Source: Hydractinia symbiolongicarpus (Eukaryota; Cnidaria; Hydrozoa; Anthoathecata; Hydractiniidae). From it: a stretch of DNA of 64,000 nucleotides. The notes beneath the pieces are model-generated. The model saw only the letters and a list, made by a program, of their open reading frames with translations, searched no databases and had not been told where the DNA came from. Location: NCBI RefSeq assembly GCF_029227915.1, contig NC_079876.1, positions 7,814,001 to 7,878,000 on the forward strand, in the 5' to 3' direction. The first letter of the stretch is position 1. Every line of letters starts with the position of its first letter. This document shows, one piece after another, positions 11,500-23,145 of the stretch. The position numbers were made by a program, and so were the translations under genes.

Positions 11500-13710
11500 A
11501 TGAGACTTGTAGTTTTCAAAATTGTTTTCATTTTTGATGAGACGCTGAATAAAAGAAGTTTAATCGCCGGCAAACGAAAACCTGCGATTTCCCGTAAATC
11601 CCGGACTCGGCCCGTATAGTCAAAAGTATACAAAGAAAGTACCCAGAGTGTAAACTCATTTCCCGAACGTTTTTTTAAATTATTATTTCACCACTAAAGC
11701 CCATGAGACTTGTAGTTTTTAAAAATGTTTTCATTTTTGATGAGACGCTGAATAAAAGAAGTTTAAACGCCGGCAAAAGAAAACCCGCGACTTCCCGTAA
11801 ATCTTGGACTCGGCCCGTATAGTTAAAAGTATACAAAGAAAGTACCCAGGGAGTAAACTCATTTCCCGAACGATTTTTTAAAATATTTTTTCACCACTAA
11901 AACGCATGAGACTTGTAGTTTTCAAAAATGTTTTCATTTTTGATGAGACGCTGAATAAAAGAAGTTTAATCGCCGGCAAACGAAAACCTGCGATTTCCCG
12001 TAAATCCCGGACTCGGCCCGTATAGTCAAAAGTACACAAAGAAAGTACCCAGAGTGTAAAATCATTTCCCAAACGTTTTTTTAAATTATTATTTCACCAC
12101 TAAAGCCCATGAGACTTGTAGTTTTTAAAAATGTTTTCATTTTTGATGAGACGCTGAATAAAAGAAGTTTAAACGCGGGCAAAAGAAAACCCGCGACTTC
12201 CCGTAAATCCCGGACTCGGCCCGTATAGTTAAAAGTATACAAAGAAAGTACCCAGGGAGTAAACTCATTTCCCGAACGATTTTTAAAAATATTTTTTCAC
12301 CACTAAAACGCATGAGACTTGTAGTTTTCAAAAATGTTTTCATTTTTGATGAAACGCTGAATAAAAGAAGTTTAATCGTCGGCAAACGAAAACCTGCGAT
12401 TTCCCGTAAATCCCGGACTCGGCCAGTATAGTAATGAACGTAACCGGGATGTAAACTCATTTCCCGAACGATTTATTAAATTATTATTTCACCACTAAAA
12501 CCCATGAGACTTGTAGTTTTTAAAAATGTTTTCATTTTTGATGAGACGCTGAATAAAAGAAGTTTAATCGCCGGCAAACGAAAACCTGCGATTTCCCGTA
12601 AATCCCGGACTCGGCCCGTATAGTCAAAAGTATACAAAGAAAGTACCCAGAGTGTAAACTCATTTCCCAAACGTTTTTTTAAATTATTATTTCACCACTA
12701 AAGCCCATGAGACTTGTAGTTTTTAAAAATGTTTTCATTTTTGATGAGACGCTGAATAAAAGAAGTTTAAACGCCGGCAAAAGAAAACCCGCGACTTCCC
12801 GTAAATCCCGGACTCGGCCCGTATAGTTAAAAGTATACAAAGAAAGTACCCAGGGAGTAAACTCATTTCCCGAACGATTTTTAAAAATATTTTTTCACCA
12901 CTAAAACGCATGAGACTTGTAGTTTTCAAAAATGTTTTCATTTTTGATGAGACGCTGAATAAAAGAAGTTTAATCGCCAGCAAACGAAAACCTGCGATTT
13001 CCCGTAAATCCCGGACTCGGCCAGTATAGTAATGAAAGTACCCGGGATGTAAACTCATTTCCCGAACGATTTATTAAATTATTATTTCACCACTAAAGCC
13101 CATGAGACTTGTAGTTTTTAAAAATGTTTTCATTTTTGATGAGACGCTGAATAAAAGAAGTTTAATCGCCGGCAAACGAAAACCCGCCATTTCCCTTAAA
13201 CCCCGGACTCGGCCCGCATAGTCAAAAGTATACAAAGAAAGTACCCAGGGAGTAAACTCATTTCCCGAACGATTTTTTAAAATATTTTTTCACCACTAAA
13301 ACGCATGAGACTTGTAGTTTTTAAAATTGTTTTCATTTTTGATGAGACGCTGAATAAAAGAAGTTTAATCGCCGGCAAACGAAAACCCGCCATTTCCCTT
13401 AAACCCCGGACTCGGCCCGCATAGTCAAAAGTATACAAAGAAAGTACCCAGGGAGTAAACTCATTTCCCGAACGATTTTTTAAAATATTTTTTCACCACT
13501 AAAACGCATGAGACTTGTAGTTTTCAAAAATGTTCTCATTTTTGATGAGACGCTGAATAAAAGAAGTTTAATCGCCGGCAAACGAAAACCAGCCATTTCC
13601 CTTAAACCCCGGACTCGGCCCGCATAGTCAAAAGTATACAAAGAAAGTACCCAGGGAGTAAACTCATTTCCCGAACGATTTTTTAAATTATTATTTCACC
13701 ACTAAAACCC

Positions 13711-13866
13711 ATGAGACTTGTAGTTTTTAAAAATGTTTTCATTTTTGATGAGACGCTGAATAAAAGAAGTTTAATCGCCGGCAAACGAAGTATACAAAGT
13801 AAGTACCCAGGGAGTAAACTCATTTCCCGAACGATTTTTTAAATTATTTTTTTACCACTAAAACGC
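13711..13866 (+). repeat. 156-bp monomer with 47-bp internal deletion
   Basis: Fourth copy of the deleted form, with the same AACGAAGTATAC junction as those at 1476, 2625 and 4789. Confidence 0.88.
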
Positions 13867-16800
13867 ATGAGACTTGTAGTTTTCAAAAATGTTTTCATTT
13901 TTGATGAGACGCTGAATAAAAGAAGTTTAATCGCTGGCATACGAAAACCTGCGATTTCCCGTAAATCCCGGACTCGGCCCGTATAGTCCAAAGTATACAA
14001 AGAAAGTACCCAGGGAGTAAACTCATTTCCCGAACGATTTTTTAAATTATTTTTTCACCACTAAAACGCATGAGACTTGTAGTTTTCAAAAATGTTTTCA
14101 TTTTTGATGAGACGCTGAATAAAAGAAGTTTAATCGCCGGCAAACGAAAACCCGCCATTTCCCGTAAACCCCGGACTCGGCCCGCATAGTCAAAAGTATA
14201 CAAAGAAAGTACCCAGGGAGTAAACTCATTTCCCGAACGATTTTTTAAATTATTTTTTCACCACTAAAACGCATGAGACTTGTAGTTTTGAAAATTGTTT
14301 TCATTTTTGATGAGACGCTGAATAAAAGAAGTTTAATCGCCGGCAAACGAAAACCTGCTATTTCCCGTAAATCCCGGACTCGGCCCGTATAGTCAAAAGT
14401 ATACAAAGAAAGTACCCAGGGAGTAAACTCATTTCCCGAACGATTTTTAAAAATATTTTTTCACCACTAAAACGCATGAGACTTGTAGTTTTCAAAAATG
14501 TTTTCATTTTTGATGATACGCAGAATAAAAGAAGTTTAATCGCCGGCAAACGAAAACCTGCGATTTCCCGTAAATCCCGGACTCGGCCAGTATAGTAATG
14601 AACGTAACCGGGATGTAAACTCATTTCCCGAACGATTTATTAAATTATTATTTCACCACTAAAACCCATGAGACTTGTAGTTTTTAAAAATGTTTTCATT
14701 TTTGATGAGACGCTGAATAAAAGAAGTTTAATCGCCGGCAAACGAAAACCTGCGATTTCCCGTAAATCCCGGACTCGGCCCGTATAGTCAAAAGTATACA
14801 AAGAAAGTACCCAGAGTGTAAACTCATTTCCCAAACGTTTTTTTAAACTATTATTTCACCACTAAAGCCCATGAGACTTGTAGTTTTTAAAAATGTTTTC
14901 ATTTTTGATGAGACGCTGAATAAAAGAAGTTTAAACGCCGGCAAAAGAAAACCCGCGACTTCCCGTAAATCCCGGACTCGGCCCGTATAGTTAAAAGTAT
15001 ACAAAGAAAGTACCCAGGGAGTAAACTCATTTCCCGAACGATTTTTAAAAATATTTTTTCACCACTAAAACGCATGAGACTTGTAGTTTTCAAAAATGTT
15101 TTCATTTTTGATGAGACGCTGAATAAAAGAAGTTTAATCGCCGGCAAACGAAAACCTGCGATTTCCCGTAAATCCCGGACTTGGCCAGTATAGTAATGAA
15201 AGTACCCGGGATGTAAACTCATTTCCCGAACGATTTATTAAATTATTATTTCACCACTAAAGCCCATGAGACTTGTAGTTTTTAAAAATGTTTTCATTTT
15301 TGATGAGACGCTGAATAAAAGAAGTTTAATCGCCGGCAAACGAAAACCCGCCATTTCCCTTAAACCCCGGACTCGGCCCGCATAGTCAAAAGTATACAAA
15401 GAAAGTACCCAGGGAGTAAACTCATTTCCCGAACGATTTTTTAAAATATTTTTTCACTACTAAAACGCATGAGACTTGTAGTTTTTAAAAATGTTTTCAT
15501 TTTTGATGAGACGCTGAATAAAAGAAGTTTAATCGCCGGCAAACGAAAACACGCCATTTCCCTTAAACCCCGGACTCGGCCCGCATAGTCAAAAGTATAC
15601 AAAGAAAGTACCCAGGGAGTAAACTCATTTCCCGAACGATTTTTTAAAATATTTTTTCACCACTAAAACGCATGAGACTTGTAGTTTTCAAAAATGTTTT
15701 CATTTTTGATGAGACGCTGAATAAAAGAAGTTTAATCGCCGGCAAACGAAAACCTGCGATTTCCCGTAAATCCCGGAATCGGCCCGTATAGCAATGAAAG
15801 TACCCGGGATGTAAACTCATTTCCCGAACGATTTTTTAAATTATTATTTCACCACTAAAACCCATGAGACTTGTAGTTTTTAAAAATGTTTTCATTTTTG
15901 ATGAGACGCCGAATAAAAGAAGTTTAATCGCCGGCAAACGAAAACCCGCCATTTCCCGTAAACCCCGGACTCGGCCCGCATAGTCAAAAGTATACAAAGA
16001 AAGTACCCAGGTAGTAAACACATTTCCAGAACGATTTTTTAAATTATTTTTTCACCACTAAAACGCATGAGACTCGTAGTTTTCAAAATTGTTTTCATTT
16101 TTGATGAGACGCTGAATAAAAGAAGTTTAATCGCCGGCAAACGAAAACCTGCGATTTCCCGTAAATCCCGGACTCGGCCCGTATAGTCAAAAGTATACAA
16201 AGAAAGTACCCAGAGTGTAAACTCATTTCCCGAACGATTTTTTAAAATATTTTTTCACCACTAAAACGCATGAGACTTGTAGTTTTCAAAAATGTTTTCA
16301 TTTTTGATGAGACGCTGAATAAAAGAAGTTTAATCGCCGGCAAACGAAAACCTGCGATTTCCCGTAAATCCCGGACTCGGCCAGTATAGTAATGAAAGTA
16401 CCCGGGATGTAAACTCATTTCCCGAACGATTTATTAAATTATTATTTCACCACTAAAACCCATGAGACTTGTAGTTTTTAAAAATGTTTTCATTTTTGAT
16501 GAGACGCTGAATAAAAGAAGTTTAATCGCCGGCAAACGAAAACCTGCGATTTCCCGTAAATCCCAGACTCGGCCCGTATAGTCAAAAGTATACAAAGAAA
16601 GTACCCAGGGTGTAAACTCATTTCCCGAACGATTTTTTAAATTATTATTTCACCACTAAAGCCCATGAGACTTGTAGTTTTTAAAAATGTTTTCATTTTT
16701 GATGAGACGCTGAATAAAAGAAGTTTAATCGCCGGCAAACGAAAACCCGCCATTTCCCTTAAACCCCGGACTCGGCCCGCATAGTCAAAAGTATACAAAG

Positions 16801-17426
16801 AAAGTACCCAGGGAGTAAACTCATTTCCCGAACGATTTTTTAAAATATTTTTTCACCACTAAAACGCATGAGACTTGTAGTTTTCAAAAATGTTTTCATT
16901 TTTGATGAGACGCTGAATAAAAGAAGTTTAATCGCCGGCAAACGAAAACCTGCGATTTCCCGTAAATCCCGGACTCGGCCCGTATAGTAATGAAAGTACC
17001 CGGGATGTAAACTCATTTCCCGAACGATTTTTTAAATTATTATTTCACCACTAAAACCCATGAGACTTGTAGTTTTTAAAAATGTTTTCATTTTTGATGA
17101 GACGCTGAATAAAAGAAGTTTAATCGCCGGCAAACGAAAACCCGCCATTTCCCTTAAACCCCGGACTCGGCCCGCATAGTCAAAAGTATACAAAGAAAGT
17201 ACCCAGGGAGTAAACTCATTTCCCGAACGATTTTTTAAAATATTTTTTCACCACTAAAACGCATGAGACTTGTAGTTTTCAAAAATGTTTTCATTTTTGA
17301 TGAGACGCTGAATAAAAGAAGTTTAATCGCCGGCAAACGAAAACCTGCGATTTCCCGTAAATCCCGGACTCGGCCCGTATAGTAATGAAAGTACCCGGGA
17401 TGTAAACTCATTTCCCGAACGATTTT

Positions 17427-18216
17427 TTAAATTATTATTTCACCACTAAAACCCATGAGACTTGTAGTTTTTAAAAATGTTTTCATTTTTGATGAGACGC
17501 TGAATAAAAGAAGTTTAATCGCCGGCAAACGAAAACCCGCCATTTCCCGTAAACCCCGGACTCGGCCCGCATAGTCAAAAGTATACAAAGAAAGTACCCA
17601 GGTAGTAAACACATTTCCAGAACGATTTTTTAAATTATTTTTTCACCACTAAAACGCATGAGACTTGTAGTTTTCAAAATTGTTTTCATTTTTGATGAGA
17701 CGCTGAATAAAAGAAGTTTAATCGCCGGCAAACGAAAACCTGCGATTTCCCGTAAATCCCGGACTCGGCCCGTATAGTAATGAAAGTACCCGGGATGTAA
17801 ACTCATTTCCCGAACGATTTTTTAAATTATTATTTCACCACTAAAACCCATGAGACTTGTAGTTTTTAAAAATGTTTTCATTTTTGATGAGACGCTGAAT
17901 AAAAGAAGTTTAATCGCCGGCAAACGAAAACCCGCCATTTCCCGTAAACCCCGGACTCGGCCCGCATAGTCAAAAGTATACAAAGAAAGTACCCAGGTAG
18001 TAAACACATTTCCAGAACGATTTTTTAAATTATTTTTTCACCACTAAAACGCATGAGACTTGTAGTTTTCAAAATTGTTTTCATTTTTGATGAGACGCTG
18101 AATAAAAGAAGTTTAATCGCCGGCAAACGAAAACCTGCGATTTCCCGTAAATCCCGGACTCGGCCCGTATAGTCAAAAGTATACAAAGAAAGTACCCAGA
18201 GTGTAAACTCATTTCC
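17427..18216. repeat. Tandem pair of 395-bp dimers (203+192)
   Basis: A dimer made of one CCCAGGTAGTAAACACATTT unit and a neighbouring unit is repeated at a spacing of 395 bp, which equals 203 plus 192. The two copies are essentially the same by eye until about 18,170. A related version lies at 15,836 and another at 29,034. Confidence 0.8.
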
Positions 18217-18430
18217 CGAACGATTTTTTAAAATATTTTTTCACCATTAAAACGCATGAGACTTGTAGTTTTCAAAATTGTTTTCATTTTTGATGAGACG
18301 CTGAATAAATAAAGTTTAATCGCCGGCAAACAAAAACCTGCGATTTTCCGTAAATCCCGGACTCGGCCCGTATAGTCAAAAGAATACAAAGAAAGTACCC
18401 AGGGTGTAAACTCATTTCCGGAACGATTTT

Positions 18431-21400
18431 TTAAATTATTATTTCACCACTAAAACGCATGAGACTTGTGGTTTTCAAAAATGTTTTCATTTTTGATGAG
18501 ATGCTGAATAAAAGAAGTTTAATCGCCGGCAAACGAAAACCTGCGATTTCCCGTAAATCCCGGACTCGGCCCGTATAGTCGAATGTATACGAAGAAAGTA
18601 CCCTGTGAGTAAACTCATTTCCCAAACGATTTTTTAAATTATTTTTTCACCACTGAAACGCATGAGACTTGTAGTTTTTAGAAATGTTTTCATTTTTGAT
18701 GAGACGCTTAATAAATGAAGTTTAATCGCCGGCAAACGAAAACCCGCCATTTCCCGTAAACCCCAGACTCGACCCGTATAGTCAAAAGTATACAAAGAAA
18801 GTACCAAGGGAGTAAACTCATTTCCCGAACGATTTTTTATATTATTTTTTCACCACTAAACGCATGAGACTTGTAGTTTTTAAAAATATTTTCATATTTG
18901 ATGGGAAGTTGAATAAAAGAAGTTTAATCGCCGGCAAACGAAAATCCGCGATTTCCCGTAAATCCCGGACTCGGCCCGTAAAGTCAAAAGTATACAAAGA
19001 AAGTACCCATGGAGTAAACTCATTTCCCGAACGATTTTTTAAATTTTTTTTTCACCACTAAAACGCATGAGACTTGTAGTTTTCAAAAATGTTTTCATTT
19101 TTGATGAGACACTTAATGAAAGAGGTTTAATCGCCGGCAAACGAAATCCCGCGTTTTCCCGTAAATCCGGGGCTTGCCCCGTATAGTCCAATGTATACAA
19201 AGAAAGTACCCAGGGAGTAAACTCATTTCCCGAACGATTTTTTAAATTTTTTTTTCACCACTAAAACGCATGAGACTTGTAGTTTTCAAAAATGTTTTCA
19301 TTTTTGATGAGACGCTGAATAAAAGAAGTTTAATCGCCGGCAAACGAAAACCTGCGATTTCCCGTAAATCCCGGACTCGGCCGGTATAGTCAAAAGTATA
19401 CAAAGAAAGTACCCAGGGTGTAAACTCATTTCCCGAACGATTTTTTAAATTATTATTTCACCACTAAAGCCCATGAGACTTGTAGTTTTTAAAAATGTTT
19501 TCATTTTTGATGAAACGCTGAATAAAAGAAGTTTAAACGCTGGCAAACGAAAACCCGCGACTTCCCGTTAATCCCGGACTCGGCCCGTATAGTCAAAAGT
19601 ATACGAAGAAAGCACCCAGGAATTAAACTCATTTTCCGAACGATTTTTAAAATATTTTTTCACCACTAAAACGCATGAGACTTGTAGTTTTCAAAAATGT
19701 TTTCATTTTTGATGAGACGCTGAATAAAAGAAGTTTAATCGCCGGCAAACGAAAATCCGCGATTTCCCGTAAATCCCGGACTCGGCCCGTAAAGTCAAAA
19801 GTATACAAAGAAAGTACCCATGGAGTAAACTCATTTCCCGAACGATTTTTTAAATTTTTTTTTCACCACTAAAGCCAATGAGACTTGCAGTTTTTAAAAA
19901 TGTTTTCATTTTTGATGAGACGCTGAATAAAAGAAGTTTAAACGCCGGCAAAAGAAAACCCGCGACTTCCCGTAAATCCCGGACTCGGTCCGTATAGTTA
20001 AAAGTATACAAAGAAAGTACCCAGGGAGTAAACTCATTTCCCGAACGATTTTTTAAAATATTTTTTCACCACTAAAACGCATGAGACTTGTAGTTTTCAA
20101 AAATGTTTTCATTTTTGATGAGACGCTGAATAAAAGAAGTTTAATCGGCGGCAAACGAAAACCTGCGATTTCCCGTAAATCCCGGACTCGGCCCGTATAG
20201 TAATGAAAGTACCCGGGATATAAACTCATTTCCCAAACGATTTTTTAAATTATTATTTCACCACTAAAACCCATGAGACTTGTAGTTTTTAAAAATGTTT
20301 TCATTTTTGATGAAACGCTAAATAAAAGAAGTTTAATCGCCGGCAAACGAAAACCCGCGACTTCCCGTAAATCCCGGATTCGGCCCGTATAGTCAAAAGT
20401 ATACAAAGAAAGTACCCAGGGAGTAAACTCATTTCTCGAACGATTTTTTAAATTATATTTTCACCACTAAAGCCCATGAGACTTGTAGTTTTCAAAAATG
20501 TTTTCATTTTTGATGAGACGCTGAATAAAAGAAGTTTAATCGCCGGCAAACGAAAACCCGTCATTTCCCGTAAACCCCGGACTCAGCCCGCATATTCAAA
20601 AGTACACAAAGAAAGTACCCAGGGAGTAAACTCATTTCCCGAACGATTTTTTAAATTATTTTTTCACCACTAAAACGCATGAGACTTGTAGTTTTCAAAA
20701 TTGTTTTCATTTTTGATGAGACGCTGAATAAAAGAAGTTTAATCGCCGGCAAACGAAAACCTGCGATTTCCCGTAAATCCCGGACTCGGCCCGTATGGTC
20801 AAAAGTATACAAAGAAAGTACCCAGAGTGTAAACTCATTTCCCGAACGTTTTTTTAAATTATTATATCACCACTAAAGCCCATGAGACTTGTAGTTTTTA
20901 AAAATGTTTTCATTTTTGATGAGACGCTGAATAAAAGAAGTTTAAACGCCGGCAAAAGAAAACCCGCGACTTCCCGTAAATCTTGGACTCGGCCCGTATA
21001 GTTAAAAGTATACAAAGAAAGTACCCAGGGAGTAAACTCATTTCCCGAACGATTTTTTAAAATATTTTTTCACCACTAAAACGCATGAGACTTGTAGTTT
21101 TCAAAAATGTTTTCATTTTTGATGAGACGCTGAATAAAAGAAGTTTAATCGCCGGCAAACGAAAACCTGCGATTTCCCGTAAATCCCGGACTCGGCCCGT
21201 ATAGTAATGAAAGTACCCGGGATGTAAACTCATTTCCCAAACGATTTTTTAAATTATTATTTCACCACTAAAACCCATGAGACTTGTAGTTTTTAAAAAT
21301 GTTTTCATTTTTGATGAAACGCTGAATAAAAGAAGTTTAATCGCCGGCAAACGAAAACCCGCGACTTCCCGTAAATCCCAGATTCGGCCCGTATAGTCAA

Positions 21401-21470
21401 AAGTATACAAAGAAAGTACCCAGGGAGTAAACTCATTTCCCGAACGATTTTTTAAATTATATTTTCACCA
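18431..21470. repeat. Satellite block B, copy 2
   Basis: It matches block B copy 1 at an offset of 9,179 bp and copy 3 at 11,212 bp, in the same order of divergent monomers. It differs from both in one monomer at about 19,755-19,868. In its right part a five-monomer unit repeats at 1004 bp (20,476 to 21,480). It contains no gene. Confidence 0.85.
19755..19868. repeat. Gene-conversion-like tract inside block B copy 2
   Basis: Copies 1 and 3 of block B have a CCTGCGATTTCCC body with AGAGTG linker here. Copy 2 instead has AAATCCGCGATTTCCC, GTAAAGTC, CCCATGGAG and AAATTTTTTTTTCACC, exactly as in the monomer 811 bp upstream at about 18,944-19,057. The offsets to the sister blocks are unchanged on both sides, so the replacement did not alter length. 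That fits gene conversion better than unequal crossing over. Confidence 0.75.
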
Positions 21471-21907
21471 CTAAAACGCATGAGACTTGTAGTTTTCAAA
21501 AATGTTTTCATTTTTGATGAGACGCTGAATAAAAGAAGTTTAATCGCCGGCAAACGAAAACCCGCCATTTCCCGTAAACCCCGGACTCAGCCCGCATATT
21601 CAAAAGTATACAAAGAAAGTACCCAGGGAGTAAACTCATTTCCCGAACGATTTTTTAAATTATTTTTTCACCACTAAAACGCATGAGACTTGTAGTTTTC
21701 AAAATTGTTTTCATTTTTGATGAGACGCTGAATAAAAGAAGTTTAATCGCCGGCAAACGAAAACCTGCGATTTCCCGTAAATCCCGGACTCGGCCCGTAT
21801 AGTCAAAAGTATACAAAGAAAGTACCCAGAGTGTAAACTCATTTCCCGAACGTTTTTTTAAATTATTATTTCACCACTAAAGCCCATGAGACTTGTAGTT
21901 TTTAAAA

Positions 21908-22744
21908 ATGTTTTCATTTTTGATGAGACGCTTAGAAAATTCATTAGAAGATGTAAAACAAACACTGCTTACTAATTTGGTCATAGTTAATAATTGGTTT
22001 TATGAAAATTACTTAGCAATAAATTTGAAAAAGTATCAATATATTGTATTAGGTCATCACGATGAAAGTTTGATATTTAACCATTTGAAAATTGCGTGTA
22101 AATCGTCTGTAGTGCTTCTTGGTGTTACGATTGACTCGAGACTAAACTTTCATTCGCATGTCAAAAACATCTGTAATAAGGCTAGTAGGAAACTCAACGT
22201 GCTTCAAAGGATATCTTCCTTTTTGACACCCAAGATGAAGCGTTTTCTCTTCAATTCATTTATTTTGTCTCAGTTTTCTTACTGTCCCTTAGTATGGATG
22301 TTTTGTGGAAAAGTTGCGAATAATCGAATCAATCGTATTCATGAACGTTGTCTAAGAATCATACAGGACGATATAAATGGCAGTTACGATGAACTTTTAT
22401 CTTTATGTAATGTTAAAAATATTCACATCATCAATTTACAGAATTTAATGAAAGAGGTTTACAAATTTTTAAATGGATTGTCACCTCTATATATGAACGA
22501 GATATTTTCTGTTAGGGAAAACAAGTACAACCTTCGTTGCTTTAATTTGATCAGGCGACCAACTTGTCGGACAACGTACTATGGCTTAAATACTTTATCA
22601 AATATTGCAGGGAAGCTATGGATATCTGTGCCTGACGTTACAAAGAATGCTCCTTCTCTCGAAGCCTTCCGTAGCTAAATAAAATTTTGGAAAGGTGATG
22701 TTTGCACTTGTAAAATATGCATGGATATACCATACATATTTTAA
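21908..22744 (+). pseudogene. Reverse transcriptase C-terminal fragment (LINE), copy 1
   Basis: An open frame of 256 codons runs from 21,908 to a TAA at 22,676. Its ATG and the first eight residues (MFSFLMRR) come from the satellite, and the rest from the LINE. Visible family motifs are NWFYENYLAIN (residues 29-39), LLGVTID (70-76), SQFSYCPLVWMF (121-132) and NRINRIHERCLR (139-150). These belong to the thumb and C-terminal part of CR1/jockey-like RTs. The catalytic YADD-type motif would lie upstream and is absent. After the TAA the same frame stays open for 21 codons, including a C-x-C-x2-C tail, and ends at 22,742. That suggests the TAA is a nonsense mutation in what was the natural C-terminus. 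The fragment is non-functional. Confidence 0.88.
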
Positions 22745-22900
22745 CTTTACTTATTTATTTATTTATTTTTCTTATTTTTTATCGCTGTTTGCCTTGTTTT
22801 ACGTTTTGTTGTCGATTTAAATTAGTTATTTAAATACTATTGTATCTATCGACGTTAAATAAAGAGAAAATCAAAAAAAAAAAAATCAAAAAAATCAAAA
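21933..22900 (+). mobile_element. 5'-truncated LINE (non-LTR retrotransposon) insert, copy 1
   Basis: A 968-bp sequence unrelated to the satellite interrupts a monomer after GATGAGACGCT. The monomer resumes at 22,901 with ACGCTGAATAAAAG, so ACGCT (21,928-21,932 and 22,901-22,905) is a 5-bp target-site duplication. The insert holds the 3' end of a reverse transcriptase gene, an A/T-rich 3' UTR with TTTA repeats, AATAAA at 22,858, and an A-rich tail with ATCAAAA units. 5' truncation, a tail and a short duplication are hallmarks of target-primed reverse transcription. By the RT C-terminus it looks CR1/jockey-like; the exact clade is unproven. Confidence 0.9.
22858..22900 (+). promoter_or_regulatory. 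LINE polyadenylation signal and A-rich tail, copy 1
   Basis: AATAAA at 22,858-22,863 is followed by an A-rich tail with interspersed ATC, ending directly at the target-site duplication. This is the expected 3' end of a reverse-transcribed LINE RNA. Confidence 0.75.
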
Positions 22901-23145
22901 ACGCTGAATAAAAGAAGTTTAAACGCCGGCAAAAGAAAACCCGCGACTTCCCGTAAATCCCGGACTCGGCCCGTATAGTTAAAAGTATACAAAGAAAGTA
23001 CCCAGGGAGTAAACTCATTTCCCGAACGATTTTTTAAAATATTTTTTCACCACTAAAACGCATGAGACTTGTAGTTTTCAAAAATGTTTTCATTTTTGAT
23101 GAGACGCTGAATAAAAGAAGTTTAATCGCCGGCAAACGAAAACCT

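Larger units (their letters stand above)
9251..12020. repeat. Satellite block B, copy 1 (with divergent monomers)
   Basis: This block opens with diverged monomers. One has CTTGTGGTTTTC and GATGAGATGCTG, one has GACGCTTAATAAATG, one has TTTGATGGGAAGTTG, and one has AAATCCGGGGCTTG. The same order recurs at 18,431 (offset 9,179 bp) and at 29,643 (offset 20,391 bp from here). The divergent units make this block easy to track. It contains no gene. Confidence 0.85.
12021..18430. repeat. Mosaic satellite block A, second version
   Basis: This is a rearranged relative of 1-9.25 kb. Its left part matches both 1-1.1 kb (offset 12,021) and 3.3-5.3 kb (offset 8,922). Around 14.2-14.8 kb it matches 3.1-3.7 kb at an offset of 11,086, and from 14.64 kb it matches 5.5 kb onward at 9,125. 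The offset falls to 8,133 at the unit near 15.84 kb and rises to 9,179 by 18.43 kb. Each shift indicates gain or loss of whole monomers. It contains no gene. Confidence 0.8.

Noticed and set aside
22748-22770. TTTA microsatellite as an independent repeat locus
   Set aside because: It is part of the LINE 3' UTR, present in all three copies with only one substitution in copy 3.
21933-22900. Active retrotransposon or intact reverse transcriptase
   Set aside because: The 5' part with endonuclease and the catalytic RT motif is missing, and a nonsense codon precedes the natural C-terminus in all copies.
22830-23018. Minus-strand 62-codon frame at the LINE 3' end (also near 33,839 and 36,222)
   Set aside because: It runs antisense across the satellite, the A-rich tail and the 3' UTR, and its Phe/Ile/Leu-rich part is just the reverse complement of the tail.
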